Of a DNA stretch of 64,000 nucleotides, positions 41,132 through 53,989 are shown piece after piece; the first letter of the stretch is position 1, and every line of letters begins with the position of its first letter. Below the pieces are notes generated by a model. The model had not been told where the DNA came from. It did not search any database and saw only the letters and a list, made by a program, of their open reading frames with translations. Made by a program: the position numbers and the translations under genes. The stretch is from Latrodectus hesperus. Its lineage: Eukaryota; Arthropoda; Arachnida; Araneae; Theridiidae. The stretch lies in contig CM075857.1 of NCBI GenBank assembly GCA_037975125.1, positions 25,793,582 through 25,857,581 on the forward strand. The letters are read 5' to 3'.

Positions 41132-41327
41132 TAAATGGAATATAAATTATTTACTGTCCATTATGACACAAATTCTTTAATGTAATCAACATATTATCCA
41201 CCAAGTGTGAGAGCTAAGATATCACGAAGATTTCATTAAGCATTTTGCGAAAACAAACCCGTTTTTTTATTTTCGTGTAAATTGTTATCATTACACTTTA
41301 AACCTGTTTAAAGTAGATACGTTTACG
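41132..41327 (-). repeat. Right arm of the second inverted-repeat pair
   Basis: Inverted, diverged copy of 39836-40001 with a few extra bases. A (TA)n tract follows 57 bp further out, mirroring the tract outside the left arm. Confidence 0.8.
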
Positions 41328-41383
41328 ATGCAAATAAAATAAATATGTAATCACAATCATATGTACAACATTCAATGATATTT

Positions 41384-43000
<1,617 letters not shown>

Positions 43001-43039
43001 TCTCCCTCGATATATATTTTTCCCTCTCTTTTATATTAT

Positions 43040-43430
43040 TAGATTATAAACGGGCACTCCAGAGGAAGGAGGGCTCAGGTAAAAAGAGGCGAAGAAAAAT
43101 TCATAAAGTGGCGTCCGAGACGGCCGAGCAAAATGATGACGTACGACGCCTTAAAACCCATTGTTCCATTACGGCCGCCACGTGCCCAGTGCCGGACCCC
43201 CATCATTCTTCATGACCCTGGTGGCAACTTTATTGCAAAACGCTGTTCGTCCACTGATAGGCACGTACCCCATCCCCCCCGCGCATTTATCCTCCTTTTC
43301 CAAAGTCCGGCCATCGATCTTACGTAAGTTCTTTCTCTCTCTGTAGTTCCTTCTCTCCCGTGGCAAAAATTTATTCCTCTCCCCTTTCACCCGCCCCCGC
43401 GCTCCTGGTTTTGCATCTCCTTTTTATGAG
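43040..43430 (+). promoter_or_regulatory. GC/CpG-rich block, candidate promoter and first exon
   Basis: Stands out from the AT-rich surroundings with many CpG dinucleotides (gacggccgagc, gtacgacgcc, acggccgccacgtgcc). TATAAA at 43045-43050 precedes it, and a strong donor-like GTAAGT lies at 43324-43329. A 65-codon open frame (43133-43327) runs across it but is not recognised. Inference only: this may be the promoter and 5' exon of an unannotated gene, or a conserved regulatory element. Confidence 0.3.
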
Positions 43431-44269
43431 CTCCCGATAAGAGGCGGAAAATCTGCCTATTACGACACTGTTGTTCTTCTTTATGATATTTTTTATAGAT
43501 ACGGTTCCAGTTTGCCCCTTTGCCCAAAAATGGCAATTATTTGCGAGGGCTGCTTGAGAAGAGAAGGGAAATGTTCAGACTCGGATGGTACATTTTTATT
43601 TTCTTTCGATATCGTGGCAAGAGAGAAGCGATTTTCGAAAGAAACAAATTCCCCGCTCTTTCCCCTTTTTTCCCTTTATTTATTTTTATTGTGGAAGTTT
43701 TTCTTTTTTTCTTGGCTCAACTTATGGGCTTCGAGCTTAATCCCACTCGATTTTCGATTCGACGTTTTCGAAAGAATAGAAATTTTAGATAAAGTCGCAC
43801 CTTTTCCTTAAAGAAAAGAGCGAGGGGGAAAAAAGAAGAGTATGAAACGGTTAAATAGCGAATTATTCTTCAGGATTCTACCGAGAGCTCAACGTGCCTT
43901 GAGATAAAAAAAATATAAAAAGAAAGAGAGAATGAAGACTTGAATTTGGAAAAAAAAACGAATGCAACAATTTTTGGAATCTTTCGTATTCAAATACGAA
44001 ACTAAAATGTTAAGAGTCAAATGTATTTCCATAATGTATTACATTAGAAATAGCACTACGCTTGATTTTTATCTTATAATTAACGAATCTGGAAAAATAT
44101 TCAAGTTTAAAAAATCCCAACTTATTTCGAGTTTCTTTTATTTGAATAATTCACATTGAAACCTAAATACTCATTGTGCTTCCTTCACTCAAAGGTTTTT
44201 AAGAAAAATGTTATTGACAATCTACAAAGTTTCCAAATTAAAATTAGTTTTAAGTGCTAATAATCATTT
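43431..44269. other. Pyrimidine/purine-skewed DNA
   Basis: Long C/T-rich then A/G-rich stretches (43380-43960). Overlapping open frames at 43512-43811 look composition-driven. No gene is supported. Confidence 0.4.
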
Positions 44270-44890
44270 ATAACTACTGAATTATTATTGTTGATTCGTT
44301 CCATGTTCCATAAATAAAATTTGTAACGAAACTATTCCATCGAACTTCTAGTATAACAAGAGTTTAGTTGTTATCAAATGGCAACAAACATAATACACGG
44401 AGAATTAAATTCCCATTTTTCTAAATGTTTAAAATACGCATTCACAACTATAGAGTTATATCTGTAATTCATTCCATATTCCATAAATGTGAATTTGTAT
44501 AATGGAGCATTTTATCAAACTTCTAGCACAACAAGAATTGAATCGTCATCAAATGGCAACAAACGCAATATATGGGGAATCAAATATCTCTGCATTTTTA
44601 AGAATTAAGAATAATTATTCACAATTAGGGAGTTATAACAGAAATTCATTCCCCATTCTATAAAAGTGAATTTGTGTAACAGAATCATTTTATCAAATTT
44701 CTTGCACAAGAATTTAACTATCGTCAAATGGCAATTGAATATTACACAGGAAATTAAATTCCCTCTGCCAAGAAGTGAAGTACTGAAATGTCACGCCCCC
44801 AATTTAAATGTAAATTAATGTATTCTATTCATTTGTATGATTTTGCAACTATTCTTGTGTTGCGCTGTAATTCATTCTATGTGATAACAA
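44270..44890. repeat. Tandem array, unit about 175 bp, three copies plus partial
   Basis: Anchor blocks recur in order: attc(g/a)ttcc at 44294, 44467 and 44644, atcaaatggcaa, the gaattaaattcc-like block and the ttcacaa block. Spacings are 173 and 177 bp. A fourth partial unit (taattcattctatg) lies at 44869. Non-coding. The unit length is satellite-like. Confidence 0.7.
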
Positions 44891-45019
44891 ATAAATAATG
44901 TTCTGAAATAACCACAGTGTTGTTTTTATTCTCAGAATGCTTAAAATTTAATTTAAGAATACTGACATTAATCCACATTTATGGAAACCGATTCTCAATA
45001 TCAGGCGATGATATCACTC

Positions 45020-45335
45020 ACTATCTTTCATCTCTTGCAAAATGTTTCTTGACCCCCTCTTGTTTCGCATCAGAAGTAAGTACAGGGAAGCATGCTGATC
45101 CAACAACAACCTCTTGTTTCGCCAATAGAAATATTTCTGAAGGTTGTTTATTTGGTGAATGGTTTCCAGTGTCGATTTTGTGTTTTGTCAGCTTCGTTCG
45201 ACCAATAGATTTTGATGAAGGTGAAAAGACATCTTGAATTTCTTCAATAAGTCTGGTCAAAGCAATCTTTTGAGCATTTTCAAGTTTTACATCTCCCATT
45301 AATTCATCCATCAAGAGAAGAATATAGTAACTCAT
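45020..45335 (-). pseudogene. Ty3/gypsy pol fragment before the RT
   Basis: The minus frame includes LTRLIEEIQDVFS and then SIGRTKLTKHKIDTGNHSPNKQP. This parallels the segment at 52370-52460 of the larger gypsy relic (DVGRTKMTRHRINTGNHPP), where it lies just upstream of the RT fingers. The frame then diverges and ends. It is a short, isolated, decayed fragment. Confidence 0.75.
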
Positions 45336-47569
45336 AAGTGTGTGTGTGTGCGCGCTCGCGCGCTTTAGCGAATTTTAATTCCTTAAACGCAAGATTTTAT
45401 TTTTATCGTTTTCATATTTTATCTGTTGTTACTGTTGCTAATGCAACTAGTTATTTTGAGAGATACAGCTGCATGAAACATTAATCTTCTTGGCCAAAGG
45501 CAGTGCAGTTTCTGCTCATTGCAAAATGTGAATCACCTTAAAATAGATAATGGGGGCTAAGCAGAAAACCTTGACCTGCCACTCATTTTTCTTTGGGGAC
45601 ATTGCTATCATGATCAGTGTTATGCATTTTGCAGATTTAATGAATAAGAGTAAGTCGGATATAGAACCAACTATCTTCTGATGACGACATCGAAATAATA
45701 TACAAAATTATCTATAATTAGTTTTTAACAAAATCATACCCATTATTGTAAAATATATCTGAATTTCTTCCAAACAAATTCTTGAATTACATCTCTCGAT
45801 TGTTCTATTGTAATGAATAAAAATAATTCGAACTTAAAATTGATGTTATTTTCTATGTTATTAGCATTATTATATATTATGTGTATCTAAAATATATTAT
45901 ATTATATATTATGTGTATCTAAAATACTTATGAAAATTAGTTAGCAATATGTGTATAAAATATTTATAACAATAAGAAAAATATAAACATTAATTTTTAA
46001 TTGGAATCGTTTTATCATACACTAAGCTTTGCATTTCGGATGGATTCTATTCCTCCTGAAATGCAAAGTAGTCAATATTATAAGTAATAACCAAAATTCC
46101 AAAAATTATATCCATGTTTTCTTAATTACCAAGATATTTATTTCCTACCATCTTTTACAACTCTGGAAAATCTCCATTTCTTTCTTTATTTGTTGAACTA
46201 CTATTATTAGGACTTTACAGTGGCATTTGGTACAAAATGCCTCTAACACCAATGTTCCATTTGATTGAATTGACAACACTAGTTCCATTTGATTGACTTG
46301 CTTACTCTATTTATGAAATTCGATTCGACAGCTTCCTTCTTTATTTAACTTTATAGATGATTTAAATTAAAGGGGAACTCTTAATGGAATTGTGAGTTAT
46401 GATCTTCATAATTTGAAGCAGGGACCAATCAGAAGAATCCTAATTTGGTCCTACCACCACAAAAGGAACATAAAACGTCCCTCAGAAATGTTTTATGCAG
46501 AACATCGTGACTACGACACATTTGGCATATCTTAGGCACCATTAATAAACTCGGTAGGATTTCTACCGAGCCAGGAATAGAATGCTTTCTATTGGACTCT
46601 GTACGATATTTTTGATAAATCTGTTTTTTCTGTCTCATTAGTATTTTGTTTTCCATAAATGATACTCTGCAGCAAAATAATAATACAATACTGTAACAAA
46701 TCTGGAGAATATTTTTTGCAGTATTTCTAATTTCTGTCTTCTTTTACAGATTTAAACTCATTCTCAAAATTGGAAACATTTCATTAACTCGTATTTGCTT
46801 TATATTTTGAAAATCTTTCTACTAGACGATTCACTGATCTTACAGAATTTCTATAAGATGGGACATAAAAGATTACAGCTTGTAAAAATTTGTTAAAACT
46901 TGTTATTTTAAAGTTATATTTGAGTGATTCTAGAGCTCCGAAGTATTGGAGACAAAGAACTTCCTAAGTGCGGAAGTCTGCTTCAATGGCACAAATCTCC
47001 CGACTGGAATTTAGAAAGCATTGCCCTGCAAAAACCTCATTCATAGCACTTTCTTCAAATTTTCACAAATTAAGCGCTTGATGGGGTTGTTCATAAAATT
47101 ACTTTGAAATAGTAAAATAAATTATAGTGATTGCTCTCTTTGGATACTTCAGTTTGTCTTCTCTGTTGTACGAGATACGATTGAGGAAAGTGCGTGTTTG
47201 ACCTGCTTTTATAACGATTGGTATTTCTACTTTTGATCAATAAATTTTAAAACCACTGATACATTAATTCACTTGACTATTTTCTCTCTTTTCAATGGCA
47301 AAATAAAAAAATGTCAAAATTTTATTAATTACTTTGTAATTAGCTCTGTGATATCTAAAGTTACTTTGATTCTAGCACACTTGGTTATGCTTGTACTTTG
47401 CTCCAGAAATTAATCCATCTTATTCACGAATTAGGAAGCAAAAGAAATTGGGAAAATATAGCAATTATGAATTTGAAGATTTAACAACTATGAAAGATTT
47501 CAAAGATTTTCAAATATAACTCTGACAATCATTTCATAATATGCTTTTCGCGAACGCATACTAGAGAAT
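45336..47569. other. AT-rich DNA, small repeats only
   Basis: A CG/GT alternating run (45341-45364), a duplicated 25-bp ttatatattatgtgtatct block (about 45871 and 45901) and an 8-bp-stem hairpin ctcggtag/ctaccgag (about 46549-46570) are visible. A 75-aa minus frame with two CXXC pairs (46429-46656) is not recognised. Confidence 0.45.
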
Positions 47570-48027
47570 GATTGCCTGAAAGTTATTGATGGTGTTGTTT
47601 TCCTTTTCAGAAAGTAGTAAGTTCGAATGCCAACTACCCTATCTAGTGATCAGCGTGCCTGACTGTAAATAGGGAGATCCTAGTTTCAAATAGCAGTTCA
47701 GGCATGGATGTACTATCTCTCTCTCTCTCCTGTATGAATGGGTTGTGAATGGTTGCCTACCCTATGAACGGGTACTTATGGCATGTGTGTACTGAGGAAG
47801 TCGGACTCCACACCAAACTACGGTTCAGTTGAAAAAGCAGCGCACCCCATATTACCAGCCTAGCTGGCACAAGACAACAACAACAGTGAATTCGAATCTT
47901 GACTTAACCGAAGAATCTTCATGTTTATTAATAGCGGTGGGGTATGTTAAACAGGTCGTGGTGACTACATCCTCCAAATGAAATAGTACCTGTAAGGGTA
48001 GGAAGGGTCAAGTATTGGAGATCCTTT
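47570..48027 (+). mobile_element. SINE family S2, copy interrupted by SINE S3
   Basis: The head (47570-47628) and body (47885-48027: cttgacttaaccgaag, tcctccaaatgaaatagtac) match the copy at 30241-30530 once the S3 insertion is removed. Its right end abuts the BEL/Pao relic. Confidence 0.7.
47629..47884 (+). mobile_element. tRNA-derived SINE, family S3
   Basis: A tRNA-like head has box-A-like tagtgatcagcgtgcctgac and a decayed box B (cctagtttcaaatagcag). A (CT)n run and body follow, ending in a (CAA)n tail at about 47872-47884. Flanking direct repeats agtaagttcgaat (47616-47628) and agtgaattcgaat (47885-47897) differ at two of 13 bases, so it inserted into the S2 SINE. Confidence 0.75.
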
Positions 48028-48905
48028 GCTTGTGATCGATGATCTGAAAGTACTTTTGGTATTTGAAAAGCACCTGAATCCTCACCCAAAACCAATTTAG
48101 TTTCAACTTTTATGACTCCAGATTCTTCATAAAATCGTACTGATTTAGCATATTTTTCTTTTAACTCGGGTATGAGTTCTCTATGAACTACACTTATGAT
48201 GGCAAGTTCAGCTTTCTTCATTTCTTTACATGCTAACTCTGATGAGATTCGCAGAGAATTCATTTTAGAATTATTGGAAAATCGTAAAATCCAGGCAATT
48301 ATATGGAGAATATTAGAATAACTTGAAAAATATAATAGCTTATCTCCACAAATTTTTCTTTTGTATCTACATTCAGATTTGTCAAACAGTCTTGCGTTGT
48401 TCCAACATAGCTTCTTCAGGAAGAGTTATTTCAGAATAGGGCCAGAGTTTTGGTGGATCACGTAACCAGTCTAGATCCTCCCACCACTTACTTCGCAGGA
48501 TATCAGACCAGTTTCATTATCGGAAAACAGATCAGACGGGTAAATTTCTTCGGGTACATGCCTCTAGTTATAGACGTTGGTGAGTTTTCTTATTTTCTTG
48601 ACTCTATCTCCCAGAAATGTGTTCCAGGTTTCCTTTTTGGTTATCCACCCTAACACTACCATGAAATCAGTACATAAAGTTGTCTTCAAAGGCAAGTGTA
48701 GATCTTAGAGTGTACCGGAAGTCATTATTGTGACTCCAATAGTAGCTGATAACAACTCTAGTCGTAGGATGGTAGGTCTTTGAACAGGTGGTACTCTAGC
48801 TTTTGTTGCAACAAATTAAACCTTTATATCGTTGTCTTTTTCGTTGCTTATGAAGGCGGAATAGGAATATCCATGAGAATATGTATCAGTGAAAACATAC
48901 AAAGT
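48028..48905 (-). pseudogene. BEL/Pao pol relic (RNase H to pre-integrase)
   Basis: On the minus strand, frames show in order FTDTYSHGYSYSAFI (RNase H Asp), TKARVPP with LRLELLSATIG (Glu), VVLGWITKKETWNTF, VKKIRKLTNVYN, then a VPEEIYPSDL segment and, at 48263-48030, a helical pre-integrase stretch ending KLVLGEDSGAFQIPK. Stops and frame shifts separate the blocks. The frame at the left edge runs into the S2 SINE. It is a different lineage from the intron element at 582 and much older. Confidence 0.82.
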
Positions 48906-48949
48906 AGTTTTATCAAGAGGTTAATAGAATATTCTTCTAGGAAATAAAA

Positions 48950-49372
48950 TGCCACGTTGGGTTCCTCATGTCTGTTTGACATTGCTTCTTCAAGCTTTCA
49001 ATCTCCTTATTCATATTGTCTAATGCTTCTTTAACGTTTTCTTCTATCTCCAAAACTTTAGTTTCAACTGAAGTTACCTTATCTTCCATTGCAGTCATTT
49101 TCTCCTAAATGATGTTGGAGAATTCTTACAATGGCCTTCTTAAGTTAATTTTTAAGCTCCTCCTGTCCAGATTTTATCTCTTTCATCATCTCGGTTTTAA
49201 TCTCTTCTTGTCCAGCTTTCATCACTTTTTGTCTAGATTTCATCTCTTCCTGTCCAGCTTTCATCTCCTCCTGTCCAGCTTTCATCTCAGTTATCTGCTC
49301 CGCTAATTTTCCGAGAAGACTTTTCATTAAATTCCTATCCATTTTTCTTGTGACACGCTGCATCAACTCTTT
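48950..49372 (-). pseudogene. Ty3/gypsy gag N-terminus, coiled-coil repeats
   Basis: Downstream of an LTR and primer site on the minus strand lies a gag start with repeated KAGQEEMK units (about 49160-49290). After a frame break comes a second heptad-rich stretch (MTAMEDKVTSVETKVLEIEENVKEAL is the style; 49100-48960). Lys/Glu-rich coiled coils with GQEEMK repeats are known to me from spider gypsy gag proteins. The rest of gag and all of pol are missing, replaced at the left by the BEL/Pao relic. Confidence 0.7.
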
Positions 49373-49391
49373 AACCCCGCTTCTGACACCA
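49373..49391 (-). other. Primer-binding site, tRNA-Leu type
   Basis: On the minus strand tggtgtcagaagcgggg. It corresponds to the 3' end of tRNA-Leu (ctgacacca) with about one difference further in, directly after the LTR. Confidence 0.6.
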
Positions 49392-49848
49392 GTTTTACCG
49401 CGCTTCAGGGTTCGTGTCGATTGAGAATTGAATAAAGCAATCACTTAATGAACTCAAGGCTTTTATTCGTTAAAATTCCACTAGATATAAGAAATCCCAG
49501 CTGTAACAATCACAATTGTACAGCTACAATTCGTCAGATACAATAAGAAATAGCTTCCAATCACATGTCTCAAATACCTCAGACAGAGAACAGCTCCTCT
49601 AAACTAGCAGTCACGACTAATCGTCTTCACTCACTGACTGTCTTCACAAAACTGCCTCTCTTCTATGTCGGGCTGCGGTATTTATACCTGATTTGGAGAA
49701 ATCGATCTGTTTCGCCAAGGTTCTGGAAGCTTCTAGGCTATCTCGAAAAATATTGGTCCTAGAGCTTAGGTGATGGATGTTTCCAGAAGTATCTATTTCT
49801 CGCTAAGTCGCCAAGAATCTGGGCAATTCAATTTATAAATTTGTAACA
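49392..49848 (-). repeat. Ty3/gypsy LTR, minus orientation (457 bp)
   Basis: Begins TGTTAC on the minus strand at 49848. It matches the LTR at 55260-55827 over most of its length, including the TATA box region, the gtcttcactcactgac block and the AATAAA signal (gaataaaagccttgag on the minus strand). It lacks about 110 bp present in the other LTR's U3 and has a different last dozen bases. It is inverted relative to the other LTR, so the two do not bound one element. Confidence 0.88.
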
Positions 49849-51360
49849 CTCATAATGTTTACTATTTGAATGTGTATTTACTAAATTTTTGGACAGATAA
49901 ATCGTTTAGATATGCTGTCTTTCACATATGTATTCCTCGAAAAATATTAAACTAATATGTATAAACTTCAATCTTTCAATATATAATTCTTGAAAATATT
50001 ATCTATTATGGCTAAACTGAGTATTAGGGTCTCAGCGAGAAGTCGCCAAATTTAATAAAATTTGATGATTTTTTTCTCGCCAAATTTATTCGCCAAAACA
50101 TTATTAAAATGATTAGTCGCCAAATGTATCCCCAAATACAGCGTCACCGCCGCACATCTCGGAAATGCTGGCCATTTTTATTTTGGATTGATTTTTATCG
50201 AATGTCATTTTATCAACAATCATTTTCTCTTGCCATCAAAAGTAATGATGTGAACTATACTGATAATTTTATTTGGCACTCTTCACATGCAAAACTTTTA
50301 TTTTGTTTTGCAAGTTTTTTTATACATAGATATACTTCATAAATGCTTATATAATTGCTATAGGATTTATTACATAGTGTTGTGTAGTTTCTAAATGCAA
50401 AAACCTCCGTAACAAAACTGATTGTTCATAGATTATAATAAATATTGATTCTTATTAATATTAGTAGAACATTTTCCCAATTTTTAGCTGTTATATTTAT
50501 TAAAGTTTACAAACTTGGTGTTTGAGATTTGGAAAATATCTGAACTTTAAAACTGTCGCATAAAAAAACGTCTGTGTTTAAAATTGCTAATAATTTGCTT
50601 GTAATAAAGAAGCAGGAAAATGCTCTTTATATTATTCCTCATTAAAATGAAGCTATTTATCATTGGAAATATTGGTGAGAAATTAGAATAACTAGATTTA
50701 ATTAAGCATGTTTGATTTCATTACTAATTAATTTAGTTGATTATTAATGATTTAACAAATCAGTAATTTTGTTGGACTTCATGACAAGAATATTAAATTT
50801 CATCCGTCATTATGGACCTTTTAAAATTTGAATATACATGTTAGTTCCAATAATTTTAGATTTGTAGAGATTTATATCATAATTTGGCTTTTTCTGAAAG
50901 TTATAAGTTAAATAGTGGCTGCTAATGCTAAATGATTAATTTGAAGTTACTTAAAATTTTGATGAAGTGTTTCTTATAATAAATTTATGTAAATTGGTCC
51001 AGTTTGCGTCGATAATAAACTTCCTTATCAGTATTACAACCTTTATAAATCCTGTTTGTAATAACTAGTAGAACCTGCATCCTATGAGCATTTGCCATTT
51101 CCTCTTTTTCAACATCTTGAGATATCTGTTTACCATCTTTTAGGTGGTATTTCGGAGGATTTTTCTCAATAATTTTGGAAAAAGTTAAATTTTAACAAAT
51201 TTATTATATTCATATTTTATGCTTTTCACTGCTTTTATGAATGCTTAGTGTAGAAAATAAAATTTCACTTTGTTTAAAAATTATTTAGAGATACCAAATT
51301 TTACTTCACTTCGCTTCATATATATTTGAAAAAGAATCTCTAGAATTGAGAATCTCTAGA
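49849..51360. other. Spacer between two opposed gypsy fragments
   Basis: AT-rich. At about 50030-50130 there are several ctcgcc/gtcgcc blocks that resemble, on the minus strand, the ttggcga-rich part of the 55.4-kb LTR U3. This may be another LTR shred. No gene is recognised. Confidence 0.4.
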
Positions 51361-51379
51361 ATCTAGAATTGAGTGAAGG

Positions 51380-51985
51380 TAACAGAAATACGAAAATTCA
51401 GTGTTGGACTTGCGGTGCAGTCGGACACGTCTATAGAGACTGCCCGAAACGAAAAGATGGTGGAAATGATCTTCCACCACAGCAGGGAAACTAATATGTG
51501 GCCATCTAGTGGGGCGGAAATGTCCAGAGAGTCAGAAGCCTCATTTCAAATTGTTTCACATTTCTTCCGTAAGTGGCAGCGACAACGGACTTTTCGTTAT
51601 GGGACGTGTCAACGAAGCTCCCTGCAGAATGATAATCGATACTGGAGCCAACTTAACTATCATCAGGACAGATTTAACTCGCAAACCTGGTGAGGAACTC
51701 ATCTGGACGCCATTTTATATTACCCTCCAAACTGTGACAGGTGATAAGATTAAAGTGCTTGGAAAAGTCAATCTGAACATTGCATTTGGTAATGCCGTGT
51801 ACCATCATATGGCATATGTCTCTGATATAAATGACAAATTTATTCTCGGATTGGATTTCCTCAAAGAAAACCATTTCAAATTAGATGTTAAAAATAATGA
51901 ACTACACTCATGTTTTGAAGACATAGTGATTTTAAAACGAAATATTCAGATATTAAAACAGTCCATCATATATCTCTGCAAAGAG
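51380..51985 (+). pseudogene. Gypsy gag knuckle and aspartic protease
   Basis: The CX2CX4HX4C knuckle (CWTCGAVGHVYRDC) is at 51402-51443. In-frame stops follow, then in another frame (51509-51987) comes the protease domain with the active-site DTGAN (Asp codon at 51638) and a distal ILGLDFL block. In an intact element the knuckle packages RNA and the protease matures the polyprotein. Here they are separated by stops. Confidence 0.88.
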
Positions 51986-52204
51986 TGAAACAACATTACC
52001 ACCAAGAACTGAGACAATAGTTTCCGGAGCTCTTTCAAAAGATAATAATTTTCATTATGGATTGACTGAATATCCAGATTCTGACAATAGCGTTAAAGGA
52101 GTACTAGTGGCTTCTTCACTCATTGACCTTTCACGAAATGTAATCTCGGTAAAAGTTGCTAATCTAAGCAATAAGGCAAAACTAATGAAAGAAGGAGAAG
52201 TGCT

Positions 52205-53222
52205 GGCGACTTGTACTCCACAGTGACCTGTATTAACCGAAATTATCAAGCCACACTATCTGAGCCTCCTGATACTCTAATTAATGAACTCCTTCAGAGT
52301 GCAGAGTTAGATGATAAACAGAGGAATGCTGCAGGAAATCTATTATTAGAATTCGGAGATCTCTTTTCCAAGAAATCAGATGATGTTGGGCGAACCAAAA
52401 TGACGCGGCACCGAATCAATACCGGAAATCATCCACCCATTAAACAACATCCGAGAAGACTGCGATTCACTAAGCAGAAAGAGGTAGATAATCTTCTGAT
52501 GGAAATGCAGCAGAAAAACATTATTGAGCCATCAGAGAGTCCTTGGGCTTCGCCTATTGTTTTAGTTCGGAAGAAAGATGGTTCTACCCGATTCTGTGTG
52601 TGCGTTGACTATCGTCGGTTAAGCAACATCACTAAAAAAGATAGTTACCCTCTTCCTAGGATTGACGATACACTTGATGCTTTATCCGGAAATCAATGTT
52701 TTTCGACTTTGGATCTCAAGAGTGGTTATTGGCAAGTAGAGATGCACCCTGAGGATCGAGAAAAGACTGCGTTCACTACAGGACAAGGACTTTGGCAGTT
52801 CAAAGTTATGCCATTTGAGCTTTGCAATGCACCTGCAACGTTTGAGCGCCAGATGGAGACAGTTTTACGAGGACTTTCATAGGAAGCCTGTTTGGTATAT
52901 TTGGACGATATCATTATTGTAGGGCGCAGATTCGAAGACCATTTAAGAAACATCCGAAAGGTGCTGGAAAAATTAAAAATGGCCAACCTGAAGCTGAATC
53001 CTTGCAAATGTAATTTATTTCGACGTGAAGTAAGCTATATCTCTGCTGAAGGTGTAAGAACAGATCCTGAAAAGATCTCTGCAGTTAAGGACTGGAGTCG
53101 TCCAGAAGATGTCCACCAATTAAAAAGCTTTCTTGGACTATGCTAGTATTACAGGATATTTGTTAGGGATTTTTCAAGTATTGCCAGACCCCTTCACAAG
53201 TTGACAGAAGTTAAACAGAGAT
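52205..53222 (+). pseudogene. Gypsy reverse transcriptase
   Basis: Frame 52211-53146 with an internal TAG at 52880-52882. Seen in order: GRTKMTRHRINTGNHPP, EPSESPWASPIVLVRKKDG, CVDYRRLSNITKKDSYPLPR, FSTLDLKSGYWQ (first Asp), the FKVMPFELCNAPATFE block, the catalytic YLDD at 52898-52909, and the thumb with LKSFLGLC. A second TAG at 53144 and a frame break near 53222 end it. The catalytic aspartates are kept. Confidence 0.9.
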
Positions 53223-53226
53223 TTTT

Positions 53227-53697
53227 ATGCTTTCTTGGACAAATGAATGTGAGAAAGCTTTTAAACAACTGAAGGGGGCGTTGACATCTTCGCCCGTTCT
53301 TGCATATCCCCAGCCCGGAAAATTGTTCATTTTAGACACAGATGCCAGCAACGGAAATATCGGAGCTGTTTCGTCGCAGGAAATTGATGATAAAGAATAT
53401 GTCATTGCTTATTGGAGTAAATGTCTATCAAAATCGGAGCGAAATGATTGTACAACAAGGAAGGAATTGCTGGCAATCGTTAGAGCAATAGAACATTTCC
53501 ACCATTATCTCTATGGAAGAAAGTTCTTGCTCCGGACAGATCACGCATCCTTCACCTGGCTTTTAAATTTTAAAAATCCAGAAGGACATGTAGCCAGGTG
53601 GATTCAACGAATCCAGGAGTTTGACTTTGAAATACGTCATCGCAAAGGAACTCTTCAAGGAAATGCTGATGCATTATCAAGGAAACCATGTAATTAA
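53227..53697 (+). pseudogene. Gypsy RNase H
   Basis: Continues from the RT in a different frame: WTNECEKAFKQLK, then FILDTDASNGNIGAV (Asp), TRKELLAIV (Glu), LLRTDHASF (Asp) and the GNADALSR motif near the end. It stops at TAA 53695. The domain looks complete but is uncoupled from the RT by the frame break. Confidence 0.9.
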
Positions 53698-53989
53698 AGC
53701 TGCCGATATTGTTCTAGAGTAGAGAAGAACTATCAATTAGTAAATCCTTCGGTACGCCAAGTTACTGTTTCACCGCCATCGAAACCAGACCCATGGAATG
53801 ATAAAGGACTTAGAGAAGCCCAAAAAGAAGACCCAGATATAAATCCGATTTTGGAATTAAAAGAACCAGTATCAGACCAAGTTGGCAGGACATCTCCACC
53901 TACAGTCCTGCTACTAAACAATATTGGGCTCTTTGGGACTCACTCCATATTAGAAATGGCGTGTTATACAGGAAATGGGAGTCCGATGA

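Noticed and set aside
44270..44890. CRISPR-like array
   Set aside because: Units are 175 bp, diverged and without short identical repeats and spacers, in a eukaryotic genome. A plain tandem repeat fits.
45341..45364. Alternating GT/CG run as a Z-DNA regulatory site
   Set aside because: Too short and with no adjacent gene. Treated as a simple repeat.
46429..46656. Minus frame with two CXXC pairs
   Set aside because: It could be a retroelement finger remnant, but the spacing fits no knuckle or finger family I know and there is no supporting context.
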